From Shinella sp. PSBB067 (lineage in GTDB: Bacteria; Pseudomonadota; Alphaproteobacteria; Rhizobiales; Rhizobiaceae), in assembly GCF_016839145.1 (NCBI RefSeq), contig NZ_CP069303.1, forward strand, positions 4,145,001 through 4,209,000: a stretch of 64,000 nucleotides of DNA, written 5' to 3'. The position numbers were made by a program, and so were the translations under genes. Shown here piece after piece: positions 37,311-47,819 of the stretch (positions are counted from its first letter, which is position 1; each line of letters begins with the position of its first letter). The notes beneath the pieces are model-generated. The model saw only the letters and a program-made list of their open reading frames with translations, ran no database searches and was not told where the DNA came from.

Positions 37311-38027
37311 TCAGGCGATCGCCTGCTTCTGCAGGGCGACGAGGTCGGCGATGCCGCCCCGGGCGAGCGCCATCAGGCTGGAGAATTCCTCCTCCGTGAA
37401 CGGCTTGCCTTCCGCGGTGCCTTGGATCTCGACGATGCCGCCCGAGCCGGTCATGACGAAGTTGGCGTCGGTCTCGGCGGCGGAGTCTTCCAGATAGTCG
37501 AGGTCGATCACCGACTGGGCGGCGAAGATGCCGCAGGAGATCGCGGCGACGTGATCCTTCAGGACCTTCTCCACCTTGATCATGCTGCGTGCTTCCATCC
37601 ACTTCAGGCAGTCGTGAAGGGCGATCCACGCGCCGGTGATGGAGGCCGTGCGCGTGCCGCCGTCGGCCTGGATGACGTCGCAGTCGACGGTGATCTGGCG
37701 CTCGCCGAGCGCTTCCAGATCGACGACGGCGCGCAGCGACCGGCCGATGAGGCGCTGGATCTCCTGCGTGCGGCCGCCCTGCTTGCCGGCCGCGGCTTCG
37801 CGCCGCATGCGTTCGCCGGTGGCGCGCGGCAGCATGCCGTATTCGGCCGTCACCCAGCCCTTGCCGCTGTTGCGCAGCCATGGCGGGGTCTTGTCTTCCA
37901 GGCTTGCCGTCACCAGCACATGCGTGTCGCCGAACTTGACGAGACAGGATCCCTCGGCATGCTTGGAGATGTTGCGCTCGAAGGAAACCTTGCGCATCTG
38001 ATCGGTTTTTCTGCCGGACGGCCGCAT
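37311..38027 (-). CDS. rph: ribonuclease PH
   Basis: RNase PH trims the 3' ends of tRNAs using phosphate as acceptor. The 238-residue protein has the basic start [39 protein letters not shown] near residue 40, [20 protein letters not shown] near 95 and the active-site [19 protein letters not shown] near 117. AGGAG lies 6 bases before the ATG at 38027. It diverges from hrcA and leads the rph-VOC-rdgB-hemW run. Confidence 0.97.
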   Translation of the reverse strand: MRPSGRKTDQMRKVSFERNISKHAEGSCLVKFGDTHVLVTASLEDKTPPWLRNSGKGWVTAEYGMLPRATGERMRREAAAGKQGGRTQEIQRLIGRSLRAVVDLEALGERQITVDCDVIQADGGTRTASITGAWIALHDCLKWMEARSMIKVEKVLKDHVAAISCGIFAAQSVIDLDYLEDSAAETDANFVMTGSGGIVEIQGTAEGKPFTEEEFSSLMALARGGIADLVALQKQAIA

Positions 38028-38119
38028 TGCGAACTCCTGTCTGAGATATGTGTGAGGCTGCTTTAGACCGTTTCGCCGGGCGAGGGAATGGCGGAGGGAC
38101 AAGGTGGGGGAAAATCCGT

Positions 38120-38148
38120 TTTGCGCCGGCCGGCGAAATCACTATATT
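38120..38148 (+). promoter_or_regulatory. candidate hrcA promoter
   Basis: TTTGCG (38120-38125) and TATATT (38143-38148) are 17 bases apart, 30 bases before the hrcA ATG. The -10 is good and the -35 is weak. Confidence 0.35.
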
Positions 38149-38178
38149 CCGGGCGGACAACAGGGTTGCAGTTCGAAG

Positions 38179-39261
38179 ATGGTTTTGAAGAATCCTCCGG
38201 GACCTGACATTCAGGCGGCGCTCGACGAGCGTTCGGGCGAGATCTTCCGCCGCATCGTCGAGACCTATCTGGAAAGCGGCGAGCCGCTCGGCTCGCGCAA
38301 CCTGTCGCGCATCCTGCCCATGTCGCTCTCGCCCGCCTCCGTGCGCAATGTGATGAGCGACCTGGAGGAACTCGGCCTCATCTATTCGCCGCATGTCAGC
38401 GCCGGCCGCCTGCCGACGCAGCTGGGCCTGCGCTTCTTCGTCGACGCCTTCATGCAGGTCGGCAATATCTCGGCCGAGGATCGCGCCTCCATCGAGCGCC
38501 ATGTGCGCCCGCACGGGCAGAAGCACACGGCCGTCGAGACGATGATGAACGAGGCGAGCCAGGCCCTGTCCGGCATGTCGCGCGGCGCGGGCCTCGTCAT
38601 CACCACCAAGAACGACGCCGTGCTGAAGCATGTGGAGTTCATCCGGCTGGAGCCGACCAAGGCGCTGGTGGTGCTGGTCGGCGACCACGACCAGGTGGAA
38701 AACCGCATCATCGAGTTGCCGGCCGGCGTCACCGGTTCGCAGCTCACCGAGGCGGCCAACTTCCTCAATGCCCATCTTGCCGGCAACACGCTCATCGAGG
38801 CGCGCTCGCAGCTCGAGCGCCTGCGCGGCGAGATCAGCCGCGAGCTCGACAAACTGTCGCAGGGCCTCGTCGAGCGCGGCCTCGCCGTCTGGTCCGGCGG
38901 CTTCGACGAAGCCAAACCGACGCGGCTCATCGTGCGCGGCCGGGCGAACCTGCTGGAAGGCCTCGCCGGCGCCGACGACATCGACCGGCTGCGCATGCTC
39001 TTCGACGACCTGGAGCGCAAGGACAGCCTGATCGAGCTTCTCAATCTCGCCGAGACCGGCCCCGGCGTGCGCATTTTCATCGGCTCGGAGAACAAGCTCT
39101 TCTCGCTCTCCGGTTCCTCTCTGATCGTCGCGCCCTACCGGGACAGCGACGAGAAGATCGTCGGCGCCGTCGGCGTCATCGGGCCGACGCGGCTCAACTA
39201 TTCCCGTATCGTGCCCATGGTGGACTATACGGCCCAGCTCATGTCGCGGCTTTCGCGCTGA
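38179..39261 (+). CDS. hrcA: heat-inducible transcription repressor HrcA
   Basis: HrcA represses groESL and related genes through CIRCE operators and is tuned by GroEL. The 360-residue protein has the N-terminal winged helix (RIVETYLESGEPLGSRNLSR, LSPASVRNVMSDLEELGLIY near residue 50), the HrcA-specific HVSAGRLPT and a C-terminal GAF-like domain ending VGAVGVIGPTRLNYSR. The chosen start has only a weak ribosome site. No CIRCE element is seen here. grpE follows 120 bases downstream. Confidence 0.95.
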   Translation: MVLKNPPGPDIQAALDERSGEIFRRIVETYLESGEPLGSRNLSRILPMSLSPASVRNVMSDLEELGLIYSPHVSAGRLPTQLGLRFFVDAFMQVGNISAEDRASIERHVRPHGQKHTAVETMMNEASQALSGMSRGAGLVITTKNDAVLKHVEFIRLEPTKALVVLVGDHDQVENRIIELPAGVTGSQLTEAANFLNAHLAGNTLIEARSQLERLRGEISRELDKLSQGLVERGLAVWSGGFDEAKPTRLIVRGRANLLEGLAGADDIDRLRMLFDDLERKDSLIELLNLAETGPGVRIFIGSENKLFSLSGSSLIVAPYRDSDEKIVGAVGVIGPTRLNYSRIVPMVDYTAQLMSRLSR

Positions 39262-39315
39262 AGTGTGCCTGATGGCGGCATGCGGCGCATCGAACAGCCA
39301 TTCCGACCATCGGCC

Positions 39316-39344
39316 CTTGATTTTTCAGGCCCAAAGCTCGATAT
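39316..39344 (+). promoter_or_regulatory. candidate sigma-32 (heat shock) promoter of grpE
   Basis: CTTGATT (39316-39322) and CTCGATAT (39337-39344) are 14 bases apart, resembling the RpoH pattern CTTGAA-N-CYTATNT. It lies 37 bases before the grpE ATG and after the hrcA stop. Confidence 0.45.
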
Positions 39345-39380
39345 CGGGCACAACCCCTAAAATGCAATTCGGAGTACGTC

Positions 39381-40004
39381 ATGACCGACGAGACCAAGAA
39401 ACACGGACCTGACGAAGCGGTCGAAAACAACGTCGCCGCGGAAGCATTCGCCCCGCAGGAGGCTGCCGCCGGCGCGGACGCTCCGGCAGAGCCCGACCCG
39501 GTCGAGCTTCTGAAGGCCGAGAACGCCGAGCTCAGGGACAGGTACCTGCGCCTGGCCGCCGAGATGGACAACCTGCGTCGTCGCACCGAGCGCGACGTGA
39601 AGGACGCCAAGTCCTATTCCGTCGCGGGCTTTGCGCGCGACATGCTGGCCGTCTCCGACAACCTGCGCCGCGCGCTCGACGCCATTCCGCCCGATGCCCT
39701 TGCCGGGAACGATACGGGCCTGAAGGCGCTGGCGGAAGGCGTCGAGATGACCGAGCGCTCCATGCTGGCCGCGCTCGAGCGCCACGGCGTGCGCAAGCTC
39801 GAGCCGATCGGCGAGAAATTCGACCCGAACTTCCACCAGGCGATGTTCGAGGTGCCGAACCCCGATGTCGCCAGCAACACGGTCGTCCAGGTCGTGCAGG
39901 CCGGTTACGTCATCGGCGAGCGCGTCCTGCGCCCGGCCATGGTCGGCGTCTCCAAGGGCGGCCCGAAGGCTCCCGCCGGCGAGGCGAACGCCGCACAGGC
40001 TTGA
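39381..40004 (+). CDS. grpE: nucleotide exchange factor GrpE
   Basis: GrpE releases ADP from DnaK in the Hsp70 cycle. The 207-residue protein has an acidic N-terminal tail, a long coiled-coil region ([20 protein letters not shown] near residues 43-62), then the four-helix and beta-domain with [16 protein letters not shown] near 150 and [14 protein letters not shown] near 180. The length fits the rhizobial protein. It has its own heat-shock-like promoter and a strong terminator; dnaK and dnaJ are not in this window. Confidence 0.95.
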   Translation: MTDETKKHGPDEAVENNVAAEAFAPQEAAAGADAPAEPDPVELLKAENAELRDRYLRLAAEMDNLRRRTERDVKDAKSYSVAGFARDMLAVSDNLRRALDAIPPDALAGNDTGLKALAEGVEMTERSMLAALERHGVRKLEPIGEKFDPNFHQAMFEVPNPDVASNTVVQVVQAGYVIGERVLRPAMVGVSKGGPKAPAGEANAAQA

Positions 40005-40052
40005 GGCCGCCGTTCGACAGGGCCTCCAAGGCGGCAGGACTCGATGGACCGG

Positions 40053-40085
40053 CGCCCGCATCGACAACGATGCGGGCGTTTTCTT
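40053..40085 (+). terminator. terminator of grpE
   Basis: A perfect 11-bp stem (CGCCCGCATCG / CGATGCGGGCG, ACAA loop) is followed by TTTTCTTG, starting 48 bases after the grpE stop. Confidence 0.9.
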
Positions 40086-40100
40086 GTGCCGTAAACGCGA

Positions 40101-40134
40101 GAACCGCCGCAGGCCATGAGGTCTGCGGCGGTTC
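40101..40134 (-). terminator. hairpin after ptsN
   Basis: GAACCGCCGCAG (40101-40112) pairs perfectly with CTGCGGCGGTTC (40123-40134), about 30 bases downstream of the ptsN stop on the minus strand. No T-run is seen. Confidence 0.5.
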
Positions 40135-40165
40135 TTGCAAGCGATCGATCGGGTGTTTTTCAGCC

Positions 40166-40630
40166 TCAGGCCGCGTTGGACGCCTGTTCCTCGCTGAGGC
40201 AGGCATAGATCGCGCTCTCGGTGTCGGAGGCCCGCAGCTTGGCGACCATCCCGGGGTCGCGCAGCACGCGGGCGATCCGCGAGAGGGCCTTGAGGTGGTC
40301 GGCGCCGGCGCCTTCCGGCGCAAGCAGCAGGAAGACGAGGTCGACCGGCTGGTCGTCCAGTGCCTCGAAGTCCACGGGGGTCTCGAGCCTCGCGAAGAGG
40401 CCGGTGATCTGCGAAAGCTCCTTCAGCTTGCCGTGCGGGATGGCGATGCCGTTGCCCACGCCGGTCGAACCGAGCCGCTCACGCTGAAGGATGACGTCGA
40501 AGATCTCACGCTCCGGAATTCCGGTGATCTTTGCCGCTTTTAACGCCAGTTCCTGAAGCAGCTGCTTCTTGGAGTTGGCCTTCATCGCCGGAATAATCGC
40601 ACTCTGCTGCAGCAAACCTGCCAATGCCAT
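40166..40630 (-). CDS. ptsN: PTS IIA-like nitrogen regulatory protein PtsN
   Basis: PtsN is the EIIA-Ntr output of a regulatory phosphotransferase system that links nitrogen and carbon state to potassium transport, poly-beta-hydroxybutyrate and other functions. The 154-residue protein has the phosphorylated His66 in GVGNGIAIPHGKL and the LLLAPEGAGADHLKALSRIA helix. It is the last gene of the lpt-rpoN-hpf-ptsN run, 73 bases after hpf. Its partner PtsP/NPr genes are not in this window. Confidence 0.95.
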   Translation of the reverse strand: MALAGLLQQSAIIPAMKANSKKQLLQELALKAAKITGIPEREIFDVILQRERLGSTGVGNGIAIPHGKLKELSQITGLFARLETPVDFEALDDQPVDLVFLLLAPEGAGADHLKALSRIARVLRDPGMVAKLRASDTESAIYACLSEEQASNAA

Positions 40631-40703
40631 GCTCTTGTCCTCGTGCGCTGGGTGAAGGGTTTGAAGAAGCGTGGTGCCCGTCCCGGCACCACGCTCCCGT
40701 CAC

Positions 40704-41279
40704 TCAGCCTTTGATATTGGCTGCATCGATCCAGCCAATATTTCCGTCGTTGCGTCGGTAGACGATATTGAGCTGCTCCGATCCGGCGCTGCGGAAGAGA
40801 AGAACCGGCTCGTCCGTCATGTCGAGCGCCATGACGGCGCTGGCGACGGACATCGTCCTGAGTTTCTTCGTGCTTTCCGCGACGATGGTCGGCGCGTAGT
40901 CCTCGGGAAGCTCTTCGTCTTCGTCGGGGACCGAATCCATCACCGTGTAGGCCACTTCTGCAAAGGCGTCGTGACCGTTGCCGTTGTGGTGTGCCTTGAG
41001 TTTGCGCTTATACCGGCGCAGGCGCTTCTCGATCCGCTCGGAGGCTGCCTGGAAGGCGGCCAGCGGATCGTTTGCTTCGCCATTGGCCTGCAAGGCCGTC
41101 CCCGTATCCAGGTGGAGCTTGCAGTCCGCGCTGTACCGCGATCCCGCTTTTTCCACGGTGACCTGGCTCGAATATCCTCCGTCGAAATATTTGGTTACGG
41201 CTTCTCCCACCTGCTCTTCAATACGCTGTCGGAAGCTGTCGCCGATTTCCATATGTTTACCGGACACACGCACACTCAT
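40704..41279 (-). CDS. hpf: ribosome hibernation-promoting factor, long form
   Basis: The 191-residue protein is a long HPF that makes 100S ribosome dimers in stationary phase. The N-domain (MSVRVSGKHMEIGDSFRQRI to about residue 100) is the RaiA/YfiA fold that binds the 30S decoding area, and the C-terminal domain (EPVLLFRSAGSEQLNIVYRR) mediates dimerisation. The ATG at 41279 has AGAGGAAA upstream. It sits between rpoN and ptsN, the usual layout in rhizobia. Confidence 0.93.
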   Translation of the reverse strand: MSVRVSGKHMEIGDSFRQRIEEQVGEAVTKYFDGGYSSQVTVEKAGSRYSADCKLHLDTGTALQANGEANDPLAAFQAASERIEKRLRRYKRKLKAHHNGNGHDAFAEVAYTVMDSVPDEDEELPEDYAPTIVAESTKKLRTMSVASAVMALDMTDEPVLLFRSAGSEQLNIVYRRNDGNIGWIDAANIKG

Positions 41280-41528
41280 GGAGGTTTCCTCTCTTTCGTG
41301 ATTTGCGTGCAACAGTCTATTCCAACCTCATCCACGTTCCAAGCTTTTCACGCATGCGTCGTTTTGTGCATCGCACGTTGCAAAAAAGCGGGGAAACGTC
41401 TGGAATGCCGGGCTGCCTTCTCTTCAGAGTGGGGCGCGCATTAGCCCGTCCCGCTGGCAAAGTCAATTGGCGGATTCCGGCATCGTCCACTTCCCGCGGG
41501 CCGAAACGCCTCTGTCCCCGGCTTTGTT

Positions 41529-43088
<1,560 letters not shown>

Positions 43089-43234
43089 GCGGACGCTCTA
43101 CTCTCCCGGAAGGCGGCCCACGGCCGTCAGGGCCGGGGTGGCGAAATCCAACTGGCCCAAAAATTGCTTTTTATATCCGTTTGGTCAAGCGGCAGCCGCG
43201 AACTTGGTGAAGGTGTGGCGACGGCGCGCACAGT

Positions 43235-44044
43235 TCAGAGGCTGAAATTGTCGCCGAGATAGAGGCGGCGCACGTCCGGATTGGTCACGATGTCGTTGGC
43301 CCGGCCATGGGTCAGCACCTCGCCGGCATGGATGATATAGGCGCGGTCGATGAGCCCGAGCGTTTCACGCACATTGTGGTCGGTGATGAGCACGCCGATG
43401 CCGCGCGAGGTGAGATGGCGCACCAGCGCCTGGATGTCGGCGACGGAGATCGGGTCGACGCCGGCAAACGGCTCGTCGAGCAGCATGAAGGTCGGGTCGG
43501 TGGCGAGCGCCCGGGCGATTTCGAGGCGCCGGCGTTCGCCGCCCGAAAGCGCCACGGCCGGCGATTTGCGCAGGTGCGAGATCGAGAACTCGGCCAGCAG
43601 GCTGTCGAGCTTGTCCTCGCGCCGCGTCCTGTTCTTGTCGTGCACTTCGAGCACGGCACGGATGTTCTCCTCCACCGTCAGGCCGCGGAAGATCGAGGCC
43701 TCCTGCGGCAGGTAGCCGACGCCGAGGCGCGCGCGCCGGTACATCGGCATGGTGGTGACGTCGTGGCCGTTGATCTCGATCGAGCCCTCGTCGACGGGCA
43801 CGAGGCCGGTGATCATGTAGAAACAGGTCGTCTTGCCGGCGCCGTTCGGGCCGAGCAGCCCGACGGCCTCGCCGCGGCGCACGACCAGCGACACGCCGTC
43901 GACCACGCGCCTGTCGCGATAGGTCTTCGTCAGCCCGCGGGCGATGAGGGTCCCCTCGTAGCGCGACAGGTCGGCGCTGCGCTGGGGCTCCGGCGCGGCC
44001 TTCTTCGGGCGGCGCGTCAGGCGGGTGAGCAGGGAAGATGACAC
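43235..44044 (-). CDS. lptB: LPS export ABC transporter ATP-binding protein LptB
   Basis: LptB is the cytosolic ATPase that powers lipopolysaccharide transport from inner to outer membrane with LptFG. The 269-residue protein has Walker A GPNGAGKTT (65-73), the LSGGERRRLEIARALA signature near 165, LLDEPFAGVDP (Walker B) near 188 and the switch His in ITDHNVRETL. The extra N-terminal ~30 residues are a short basic tail. It follows lptA by 15 bases. Confidence 0.96.
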   Translation of the reverse strand: MSSSLLTRLTRRPKKAAPEPQRSADLSRYEGTLIARGLTKTYRDRRVVDGVSLVVRRGEAVGLLGPNGAGKTTCFYMITGLVPVDEGSIEINGHDVTTMPMYRRARLGVGYLPQEASIFRGLTVEENIRAVLEVHDKNRTRREDKLDSLLAEFSISHLRKSPAVALSGGERRRLEIARALATDPTFMLLDEPFAGVDPISVADIQALVRHLTSRGIGVLITDHNVRETLGLIDRAYIIHAGEVLTHGRANDIVTNPDVRRLYLGDNFSL

Positions 44045-44059
44045 GGGTGAAGCGCTATA

Positions 44060-44623
44060 TCAGTTCGTTTTCTGGCGGGATTTGGGGTCGAGCTGGATCA
44101 TGACGCGGCCGCCGCAGGCATCCAGCTTCGCTTCGCCGGTGCGCATGATGACGGAGAGCTGACAACCGACGAAGACGTTCTCGCCTTCCGAAAGCACCAC
44201 CTTCTTGCCCTTGAGGACCAGCGTCTCGTTGTCGAGGTTGAACGTGCCGGTATCGGCGGTCGCCTCCTGCGTCTGAGACTTCAGGTAGACCTTGTCGAAG
44301 ACGTCGATCTTCTCGATGTCGGCATTGCCGCTGGCGACGGAGCCCTTGCCGCCCGACTTGTAGTGGACGACCATGCGCCCTGCCTGCAAAGTCGTCGTGC
44401 CCTGCACGACCTTCACATTGCCGGTGAATTCGGCCTTGTTCTCCTGGTCGCGAATCTCCAGCGCGTCGCTCTCGATCTGGATCGGCTGGTCGTTCGAGAG
44501 CTGCACGCCCTTCATCTTGCTCGCCGTCTGCTGGGCGCCGGCATGGCCCGCGGCCAGTGCGAAGCCCGCGGCAAGAACGAAAAGGCTGGCGGCCCGGGCG
44601 GGGGCGGAGAGGGTGGCGAACAT
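44060..44623 (-). CDS. lptA: lipopolysaccharide transport periplasmic protein LptA
   Basis: LptA forms the periplasmic bridge that carries lipopolysaccharide from LptC to the outer-membrane translocon. The 187-residue protein has a signal peptide (residues 1-29, ending GHAGA), then an OstA/LptA beta-jellyroll with PIQIESDALEIRDQENKAEF, VVQGTTTLQAGRMVVHY and FVGCQLSVIMRTGEAKLDAC. The ATG at 44623 is 7 bases after the lptC stop. It belongs to the lptC-lptA-lptB operon. Confidence 0.92.
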   Translation of the reverse strand: MFATLSAPARAASLFVLAAGFALAAGHAGAQQTASKMKGVQLSNDQPIQIESDALEIRDQENKAEFTGNVKVVQGTTTLQAGRMVVHYKSGGKGSVASGNADIEKIDVFDKVYLKSQTQEATADTGTFNLDNETLVLKGKKVVLSEGENVFVGCQLSVIMRTGEAKLDACGGRVMIQLDPKSRQKTN

Positions 44624-44630
44624 GGCGCTG

Positions 44631-45299
44631 TTACTTTTCCCGGTTGCGGATTGCGGCAGGATCGACGTCGACGACGACCTTGCCCTCGAAGACGACGACA
44701 CGGCCTTTATCCGTCATTCGCAGCGACTGCGCAACAATGGATGCGCCGGGCGAGCGGATGGAAACGGGGTCCTTCGTCTCCATGGTCCCGCCGGTGATGT
44801 CGAGATGGGCCGAACGGAAGTCGGCGGCAAGGCCGGTATTGAGGTTGATGGTGAAGGGCCGGGTCATGTCGAGCTGGTTCTTGCCGCGGTCGTAGATGCC
44901 GGTCTCGGCCTTCACTTCCGCGGTGGTCGTGTCGTTGACCGGCATCTTCGCCGTGATGTTCTCGAGCGTGATGACGTCGGGCGTCTTCATGTCCTGCAGC
45001 GCCCGCTCGGCCTTCATCGAATAACTGATCCCGTCCTTGTTGCGGCCGGCGATCGCCGGATAGCGCATCACGATCTTGCCGTCCTCGATGGTCGCGCTCT
45101 CCACCTGCAGGTCCGAGGGAAGATAGGTGCGCACGATGGAGACGACGGCGAAGATCGCGGCGATGACCAGCGCGGCGACCGGCAGCGCGACCTTCAGGAT
45201 GCGCACGCGCGTGGAATGCCGTGCCGCGAGGCGGTAAGCCTCGGCGGATACGCCCATGCCCTGTGCACCGGTCGGTGCGTCTGTCACGCTGTCCAGCAT
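44631..45299 (-). CDS. lptC: LPS export ABC transporter periplasmic protein LptC
   Basis: LptC is a single-helix inner-membrane protein that hands lipopolysaccharide to LptA. The 222-residue protein has an N-terminal ~30-residue cytosolic part (SAEAYRLAARHSTRVR), a membrane helix LPVAALVIAAIFAVVSIVRT, and an LptC/YrbK beta-jellyroll with ENITAKMP, GIYDRGKNQL and the FEGKVVVDV end. The start is uncertain: an ATG at 45356 would add 19 residues but lacks a ribosome site, while GCAGGCAAG precedes 45299. Confidence 0.85.
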   Translation of the reverse strand: MLDSVTDAPTGAQGMGVSAEAYRLAARHSTRVRILKVALPVAALVIAAIFAVVSIVRTYLPSDLQVESATIEDGKIVMRYPAIAGRNKDGISYSMKAERALQDMKTPDVITLENITAKMPVNDTTTAEVKAETGIYDRGKNQLDMTRPFTINLNTGLAADFRSAHLDITGGTMETKDPVSIRSPGASIVAQSLRMTDKGRVVVFEGKVVVDVDPAAIRNREK

Positions 45300-45511
45300 C
45301 TTGCCTGCTTGAAGTTCCGGCCCCGGCCTTTCGCCGCTCGAAGTGACGGCCCGCATATACAACGGGGCCCATATGGCGATTATTCCTGAACAAACAATGG
45401 ATGTCCAAGAAAGTTCAGCGACGAATTGCCATTTGCGCGGGAAATGCCATATCGATAGGGCCTTCGGCAAGCCACCCCGACGAGGGCAGGCGCCAGCATC
45501 GAGGACAGGAC

Positions 45512-46462
45512 ATGGATCAATCCGCCATTGCAGACCGCCGGCAACTGCGCCGCAAGCTCACCTTCTGGCGCGTCGCAGCCGTGCTGATCGCGCTCGCGGC
45601 GATCTGGGCCACCGTCGCCTGGCGCGGGCCCGATATCGGCGCGGGCGACCATATCGCCCGCATCAGCATTTCCGGCATCATCCAGGACGACAAGGACCTC
45701 CTGGAGCGTCTCGACCGCATCGCCGCGAACGACCGGGCCAAGGCGCTCGTCGTGACGATCTCCTCGCCCGGCGGCACGACCTACGGCGGCGAGGTCATCT
45801 TCAAGGCGCTGCGCAAGGTGGCGGAGAAGAAGCCGGTCGTCTCGGACGTGCGCACGCTCGCCGCCTCCGCCGGCTACATGGTCGCCACCGCCGGCGATAC
45901 GATCGTGGCGGGCGAAAGCTCGATCACCGGCTCCATCGGCGTCCTGTTCCAGTATCCGCAGATGAAGGAGCTGATGGACAAGATCGGCGTCTCGCTGGAG
46001 GAGATCAAGTCCGCGCCGCTGAAGGCCGAGCCCTCGCCGTTCCATCCGGCCAGCGAGGACGCCAAGACGATGATCCGCGCCATGGTGATGGACAGCTACG
46101 ACTGGTTCGTCGATCTCGTCGCCGAGCGCCGGAAGCTGCCGCGCACGGAGGTGCTGCGCCTTGCCGACGGCAGCATCTTCACCGGCCGGCAGGCGCTCGC
46201 CGCCAAGCTGGTCGACACGCTCGGCGGGCCGGAGGCGATCCGCGCCTATCTCGACGGGCGCAAGGTGGCCAAGGACCTGCCCTTCGTCGACTACGAGCCG
46301 ACGCGGCGTTCGGGCATCCCCTTCATCGGCGGCAGCATCCGCGAATTGGCCCGTTCGGTGCTCGGCCTGTCGCTCGACCTTCAACCGACGATCGAAAAGC
46401 TGGCCGGCGAGAAGTTGTTTCTTGACGGTCTGGTCTCGGTTTGGCAGGTTGATCGCGATTGA
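45512..46462 (+). CDS. sppA: signal peptide peptidase SppA, 36-kDa type
   Basis: SppA digests cleaved signal peptides within the inner membrane. The 316-residue protein has one N-terminal helix (VAAVLIALAAIWATVAW), then a ClpP-like serine protease domain with VTISSPGGTTYGG, the SAGYMVATAGDTIVA stretch and SSITGSIGVLFQYPQ, consistent with the Ser/Lys dyad of short SppA proteins. AGGACAGGAC precedes the ATG. It leads to ihfB 27 bases on, in the same direction. Confidence 0.92.
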   Translation: MDQSAIADRRQLRRKLTFWRVAAVLIALAAIWATVAWRGPDIGAGDHIARISISGIIQDDKDLLERLDRIAANDRAKALVVTISSPGGTTYGGEVIFKALRKVAEKKPVVSDVRTLAASAGYMVATAGDTIVAGESSITGSIGVLFQYPQMKELMDKIGVSLEEIKSAPLKAEPSPFHPASEDAKTMIRAMVMDSYDWFVDLVAERRKLPRTEVLRLADGSIFTGRQALAAKLVDTLGGPEAIRAYLDGRKVAKDLPFVDYEPTRRSGIPFIGGSIRELARSVLGLSLDLQPTIEKLAGEKLFLDGLVSVWQVDRD

Positions 46463-46489
46463 AAAACAAGAATTTTTATGGGGGAAACC

Positions 46490-46789
46490 GTGATCAAGTC
46501 GGAACTGGTTCAGATCGTCGCAGCCCGCAATCCCCATCTCTATCACCGCGATGTCGAGAACATCGTCAATGCGGTGCTGGATGAGATCACGGATGCTCTT
46601 GCCGCGGGAAACCGCGTGGAGCTGCGCGGCTTCGGCGCCTTCTCCGTCAAGAACCGCCCCTCGCGCTCGGGCCGCAACCCGCGCACGGGCGATGCGGTCT
46701 TCGTCGAGGAAAAGTGGGTGCCGTTCTTCAAGACGGGCAAGGAACTGCGCGAGCGCCTCAATCCGGGCCAGGCCGACCAGGACGATTGA
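46490..46789 (+). CDS. ihfB: integration host factor subunit beta
   Basis: IHF-beta (HimD) is half of the DNA-bending heterodimer used in sigma-54 promoters, replication and recombination. The 99-residue protein has the HU/IHF fold with [20 protein letters not shown] and [19 protein letters not shown], including the DNA-intercalating Pro. GTG at 46490 is taken as the start because GGGGGAAACC precedes it perfectly; an in-frame ATG four codons upstream has no ribosome site. Confidence 0.94.
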   Translation: MIKSELVQIVAARNPHLYHRDVENIVNAVLDEITDALAAGNRVELRGFGAFSVKNRPSRSGRNPRTGDAVFVEEKWVPFFKTGKELRERLNPGQADQDD

Positions 46790-46887
46790 AGCAATTCCGG
46801 CGGAAAGCATGAAGCAGCCTTGCGCCCGGAACTGTGAAGGCACGCGCGGGGCCTTTCGCCGGCTCTGCGCGCAAGAAAGGTGACGCA

Positions 46888-47232
46888 ATGGTCAAGAGAG
46901 TAGTCAACGTCCTCGTCCTCATCCCGGTCGCCATCGTGCTGATCGTGCTGTCGGTGGCCAATCGCCAGCCGGTGACGCTGGCGCTCAACCCCTTCCGCCC
47001 GGAAGACAGCGTGCTCTCCACGACCGCGCCCTTCTTCGTCTACCTCTTCCTCGCAACGATCTTCGGCCTCGTCCTGGGCGCTTTGATCACCTGGTTCACG
47101 CAGGGAAAATACCGAAAGCGCGCCCGCATCGAGGCGGGCGAGGCGGTGAAATGGCATACGGAAGCCGAAAAGCACCGCACCCGTGCAGAGGCGATCGCCT
47201 CGCAGGCCGTGGTGCCGGTTTCGGGGAAGTGA
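46888..47232 (+). CDS. LapA domain (DUF1049) membrane protein
   Basis: A 114-residue lipopolysaccharide-assembly-A-domain protein with two membrane helices (residues about 5-25 and 46-70) and a cytosolic, charged, helical tail of about 40 residues. VLSVANRQPVTLALNPF between the helices is the family motif. In other bacteria LapA works with LapB to control LpxC, but rhizobial partners are not shown here. AAAGGTGACGCA precedes the ATG at 46888. It converges on the CoxG-like gene, leaving 1 base between the stop codons. Confidence 0.85.
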   Translation: MVKRVVNVLVLIPVAIVLIVLSVANRQPVTLALNPFRPEDSVLSTTAPFFVYLFLATIFGLVLGALITWFTQGKYRKRARIEAGEAVKWHTEAEKHRTRAEAIASQAVVPVSGK

Positions 47233-47233
47233 T

Positions 47234-47683
47234 TCAGGCGGCCCCGCCGTTCAGCCGCGCGCCGAGATCGGAAAAGAACTGCGCCGCGAGCTTCTTCGAC
47301 GTCGAATCGACGAGGCGCGAGCCGAGCTGGGCGAGCTTGCCGCCGATCTGCGCCTTAACGTCATAGGCAAGGATCGTCTCGCCGCCGTCCTCGGCAAGGC
47401 GCACGTCCGCCCCGCCCTTCGCAAAGCCGGCGATGCCACCCTTGCCCTCGCCGGAGATCGTGTAGCTTTCCGGCGGGTTGAGGTTGGAGAGCGTCACCTC
47501 GCCGTTGAAGGTCGCCGAGACCGGGCCGATCTTGATCTTCACGACGGCTTCCAGCTCGGTCGGCGATTTCAGGGTGAGCGACTGGCAGCCCGGAATGCAG
47601 GCCCTGAGGATTTCAGGATCGTTGAGCGCGGCCCAGACGGCCTCGCGCGGGGCGGCAATGCGTTCTTCGCCGGACATGTCCAT
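47234..47683 (-). CDS. CoxG/SRPBCC family protein
   Basis: A 149-residue START-like (SRPBCC) protein of the carbon monoxide dehydrogenase subunit G group: MDMSGEERIAAPREAVWAAL, DPEILRACIPGCQSL and VKIKIGPVSATFNGEVTLSN. The C-terminus lacks the membrane helix seen in true CoxG, and no CO dehydrogenase genes are nearby, so its actual role is unknown. AGGAGGATCGAC gives a good ribosome site. It ends one base from the LapA-domain gene. Confidence 0.87.
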   Translation of the reverse strand: MDMSGEERIAAPREAVWAALNDPEILRACIPGCQSLTLKSPTELEAVVKIKIGPVSATFNGEVTLSNLNPPESYTISGEGKGGIAGFAKGGADVRLAEDGGETILAYDVKAQIGGKLAQLGSRLVDSTSKKLAAQFFSDLGARLNGGAA

Positions 47684-47819
47684 GTCGATCCTCCTCCTGG
47701 AACGGTTCCAAATTTATCGCAATCGGAAAGCGCTTTGCCAAGTGGGGGAGGGATGGTATGGGAGCCGCTTGTTTTCCGGCGCCGCCGGCCCAATTTCAAC
47801 CGACGACGGACGATCGATC

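Noticed and set aside
38028..38178. A CIRCE operator in front of hrcA or grpE
   Set aside because: No TTAGCACTC or GAGTGCTAA arm occurs here or before grpE.
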